A program made the position numbers and the translations under genes. DNA of 64,000 nt from Neurospora crassa OR74A. Taxonomy: Eukaryota > Ascomycota > Sordariomycetes > Sordariales > Sordariaceae. Shown one piece after another: positions 60,839 through 64,000 of the stretch (position 1 is its first letter; every line of letters begins with the position of its first letter). The DNA lies in assembly GCF_000182925.2 (NCBI RefSeq), contig NC_026505.1, positions 2,542,001-2,606,000 of the forward strand, given 5' to 3'. The notes beneath the pieces were generated by a model, which saw only the letters and a program-made list of their open reading frames with translations, was not told the origin of the DNA and searched no databases.

Positions 60839-60852
60839 AGAAGGGGGGGTAA
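60839..60852 (+). promoter_or_regulatory. Polypurine tract for plus-strand priming
   Basis: AGAAGGGGGGGTAA directly precedes the 3' LTR, the expected place and composition for the RNase H-resistant plus-strand primer. Confidence 0.85.
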
Positions 60853-61086
60853 TGTCATAGCCCGGTTCCATAACTCCCCAGAAGTCCAGGGTCACGTGCC
60901 GCCGTGCCGCTCTCGCGGTTCAGTGCACGCGACCCACTAAGGGTCTGGCGCACGCACATTTAAACCCGTGCAGCCAGTGCACCTTGGAACTTCTTCCTTT
61001 TCCCTCTTTAGCTTTAGTTTTGTATTTGATTTGTGCCATATCCTTCCCTGCGCTGGCTCTCGCTCGTGGATGTGCATGCCCTCACA
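60853..61086 (+). repeat. 3' LTR
   Basis: 234 bp, TG...CA termini, better preserved than the 5' copy: only one of the 12 differing sites has its mutated state here (60872, A for G). Still rich in CpA and CpG, in contrast to the interior. Confidence 0.95.
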
Positions 61087-61091
61087 TTAGT
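61087..61091 (+). repeat. Target site duplication, right copy (TTAGT)
   Basis: Exact repeat of 52838-52842. Both copies are intact, which supports a complete insertion with no later loss at the edges. Confidence 0.92.
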
Positions 61092-64000
61092 ATTAAATAT
61101 TGTAAATATTTAAATTATAGAATTTAATAGGCGTATAAATAAGGGTTTATACNNNNNNNNNNNNNNNNNNNNNNNNNNNNNNNNNNNNNNNNNNNNNNNN
61201 NNNNNNNNNNNNNNNNNNNNNNNNNNNNNNNNNNNNNNNNNNNNNNNNNNNNCTAATTAATAGTAATTATTATTTATTAATATAATCTTTACAATTAGTT
61301 GGGTATAGGCGGTTAGAATATATTGGGAAATATAGGGCTATAAGGAATTGAGGCTATTTTACAAATTTATTTAGTATGTAAGTAAAGTATTTCCTATTTA
61401 AAATATACCCCTTATAATTAATATTACCTATATTCCTAATTTATTTCTATTAAGATAATTATTAATTATATTCGCTATTGGCTAAAGTATTAGAATTCGA
61501 AGTTGGGAGAGAGGATATATTTTTTTACTAGCCTCCTTAATAACCTTAATTAATTCTAATTAAATATTAAACTAATAATTAAAGGTTATTTAAGGGACTT
61601 TATACCCAAACTATCGTATATTGAGGCGTATACTAAAATATATTCTATATTAGTAAGAAAGGCCAAATGTAGTAAGTAGATCTTTCCTCTTTATTTTAAA
61701 GATTTATTAAAGACTTATTAGTAATAAATTAGAAATTAAATATTTATAAGGATATAGTACTATCTAAATTCGAAATTACAATATTATTATTAATACTTAC
61801 GTTCCAACCGATACTAAAACTATTCTATATATCGTTATAACCTCCTATAATTAATATACGTACCTACTACTACCTCCTAGTAAAATTCTTTAATATATTA
61901 TTAATAATTTGATAAGGGTTTTATAGAAAGTAGGAGACCCTAATATAACCTAGAATAAATAAATTCCTAATATCAATAATATATTAAAAATTAATTATTA
62001 ATTAATTTGTAATTTAGCAACCTTAATCCGCAATTTACATTTTATTTAATTCCTTAACAAATACAGTACAAATACTATTAATTAAATATATATAAATTTT
62101 AATAATATTAATAGGATTCGGTTAATAATTAAAAAGTATTACGCTTTTACTTAACTATTAGGAACTTCGAGCTTTAAAGTTATAATGTACGAATATTAGC
62201 TAAAATATTAAAATTTAAATATTCGTATAAATTTATATATTAGAGTCTTATTAAAAGTAAATTGCTAAATTTTTTTATTAAATAGTATATTTAGAAACTC
62301 TTTAATAATAAAATTAATTTTATAATTATTTATTTCTTTAAAGAGTAGGTAGAATTTCTTTGTAAAGGTTTTATTAAGTCCTTTAAATTGGATATAAATT
62401 ACAAACATTTTTTTAGTACGTAGAATAGAGAAGTTATTTAGGGCTTCTACTTAGAATAGTTAAAGCAATATAAATTACCGAATTATTTTGGATTTATTTC
62501 TAATAAATCCCTAATTACAATAGTTTTCCCCCTTATCCGTATCCTAATTAATACCAATTCGCTAAATATATACGCCCTTATATTCAAAACTATATTTAAA
62601 ATCTTCGAAATTAATTATAGATATATAGTAAAGTAGCGGAAATTAGATAGAGAGGGTCTTTATAGTATTACTATAAACTAAGACTTTAAAGTACTTATAA
62701 GTAGATTTTTTATTTAATATTCTATTTTTAATATATCCGTACTAACTCCCAATTAATTAATATAGGGTTTTTAACATATATTTCTAAAAAAGATTACTAC
62801 CGCCGTAGGCCTACGTACTTCGCTAGCTATATAGTACGACTTTGCTATATTTACTTTAAGTATAGTATTTAAAAATATACTAAGAATAATCCTTAATTAC
62901 AATAATAAATAGAAGGTTTATTTATATATAAAACCTTTAACGAATATATATAATTTTACTACTATTTAAAACGTAAATTAGGTTCTATTATTTTAGATTT
63001 ATATTAGACTTCTAATTATTTATATTATAGAGAATCTATAAGAGGAGGTACGGAATTAAACTTAAAATAAATTTATTTTAACTATTTACATTAGATATAA
63101 CTACGCTTACTTAGATATAGACTAAGAAATATAGGATATATTATAATTAAATACTAATACAATCGAAATATTATATTAATAATCCTACTATTAGAGCAAT
63201 TAATTTATATCGCTTCTTCTATATATTTATATATATATTTATTATAACCGGGGATTTATTACCGATATATCTAAGATTTACTACTACTATACTCTTACTA
63301 ACCTACTAGTAGGAATATAAAACTCAATTATACTCTTATAGTATATAAGGAAATTTAAATAAAGTATAGTATTAAATTTAGATATTAGGCTAATTTATTT
63401 ACGGACCAATTAAATTGTAATATAATGAGGGTAGATAGTAGGTTAATAGTTAATTAATAATTTACTTAATATAGTAGTAGTTAATTTTATATAAATAAAT
63501 AAAAGAGGGATAGTACTCTAATAGGAATAGAGAAAATAGTTAAAAAGGTATTAGTTTATTTCGATTTAATAATACTTCCTTACCCTTCAACTCCTCCTTT
63601 TATTTTTATTCTACTAAGTTAAATAGGATTAATATTCGATAATTCGCTAATTGTATTATTATTCTAAGCCTTTAGCAATTATTAATTATTCGTGTAGGCC
63701 TTATCTTTTGGCGTTACAACTTTAAAATTAGTTAAGTTCTTATATATTTTAATAAGATATAATAAATCTAATATTAGAATTAGACGTTTAATACTACAAA
63801 TACTTACCCTACGTATACGAATATTAATTTAAAGGGTAAGAGAGGTATAGGCCGAGGAGAAGGATAGAATATTTGTACGCGCCTTCGAGTTTGAAATTCT
63901 TTAAATAAAGTAAATTAAAGTAGAGATAATACGTAAGAAGGAATATAAAGAAGTAGTCGAAGCGGAAATTGTAAGTATTAAAATATAAAAAGAAGTTATT
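61092..64000. repeat. AT-rich RIP relic, right of the chromovirus
   Basis: Continues the composition of the left relic: TpA-dense, CpA-poor, stops in every frame, no usable gene. Late in the segment (about 63840-64000) one plus-strand frame gives a charged Glu/Lys/Arg-rich, helix-like stretch that may be a decayed transposase tail, but I cannot assign a family. It is interrupted by an assembly gap. Confidence 0.7.
61153..61252. other. Assembly gap (100 N)
   Basis: A run of exactly 100 N, usually a placeholder of unknown real size. The relic sequence on the two sides may not be contiguous. Confidence 0.99.

Larger units (their letters stand above)
52843..61086 (+). mobile_element. Complete RIP-inactivated Ty3/gypsy chromovirus, 8244 bp
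   Basis: Bounded by 234-bp direct LTRs (52843-53076, 60853-61086) and a 5-bp target duplication. Order of remains: primer-binding region, gag frame with CCHC zinc knuckle, then a second frame with protease, RT, RNase H, integrase (zinc region and DDE core) and a C-terminal chromodomain, then a purine tract. Integrase after RNase H marks Ty3/gypsy, and the chromodomain marks the chromovirus branch, whose members can target heterochromatin. All readable coding positions of gag share one frame and all of pol share another, -1 relative to gag, so decay is by substitution, not indels. Stops are almost all TAA/TAG replacing Gln or Trp codons. The copy cannot encode working proteins. Confidence 0.95.

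Noticed and set aside
63840-64000. Possible pogo/Fot1-like transposase tail
   Set aside because: Charged helix-like composition only; no catalytic motif or terminal repeats can be seen, so no family is claimed.

Overview
The window reads as nuclear DNA of a filamentous ascomycete, most likely a Neurospora-type member of the Sordariales. Three things point there. Introns are short (60-225 nt), with GTRNGT-like donors and CTRAC branch sites. The encoded proteins closely resemble Sordariomycete family members: a 174-residue calcineurin B, EPL1 and Spt4. The last 12 kb are ruined by C-to-T/G-to-A changes at CpA/TpG, the signature of repeat-induced point mutation (RIP). The species assignment is inference.

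Layout. 1-6394 has no supportable gene and probably includes a long leader. 6395-7687 (+) is a three-exon conserved protein of unknown function. 7688-19650 is a 12 kb stretch without a convincing gene, rich in short palindromes and one recurring octamer. From 19651 to 36276 lies a dense block of housekeeping and regulatory genes: calcineurin B (-, five exons including a GC-AG intron), the NuA4 subunit epl-1 (+), the KEOPS tRNA-modifying subunit Kae1 (+), the SNF1/AMPK beta subunit (-), elongation factor spt-4 (+), a Kin17-type zinc-finger protein (-) and a divergent 14-3-3-like protein (-). cnb-1/epl-1 and AMPK-beta/spt-4 are divergent pairs with shared promoter intervals. 36277-51959 is sparser: a small Cys/His protein beside an (AG)n-poly(G) tract, an acidic low-complexity protein with an internal duplication, and an intronless 1884-residue Myb/SANT-like protein carrying more than 30 PPSN repeats.

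From about 51960 to the end the DNA is AT-rich. Inside an older, unidentified RIP relic sits a complete 8244-bp Ty3/gypsy chromovirus (52843-61086). It has 234-bp LTRs, a perfect 5-bp target duplication (TTAGT), a purine tract, a gag frame with a zinc knuckle, and a pol frame running protease-RT-RNase H-integrase-chromodomain. RIP has destroyed nearly every metal ligand and several catalytic residues while leaving the reading frames free of indels. Just inside the 5' LTR is a primer-binding region complementary to the LTR itself, which suggests self-priming of reverse transcription. A 100-N assembly gap lies at 61153-61252.

Functionally, the gene block brings together calcium signalling, energy sensing, chromatin acetylation, transcription elongation and tRNA modification. 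I see no operon-like or biosynthetic cluster. The most unusual content is the nested, self-primed, RIP-killed chromovirus, the octamer cluster, the PPSN-repeat protein and the ATGA overlap behind the 14-3-3-like gene.
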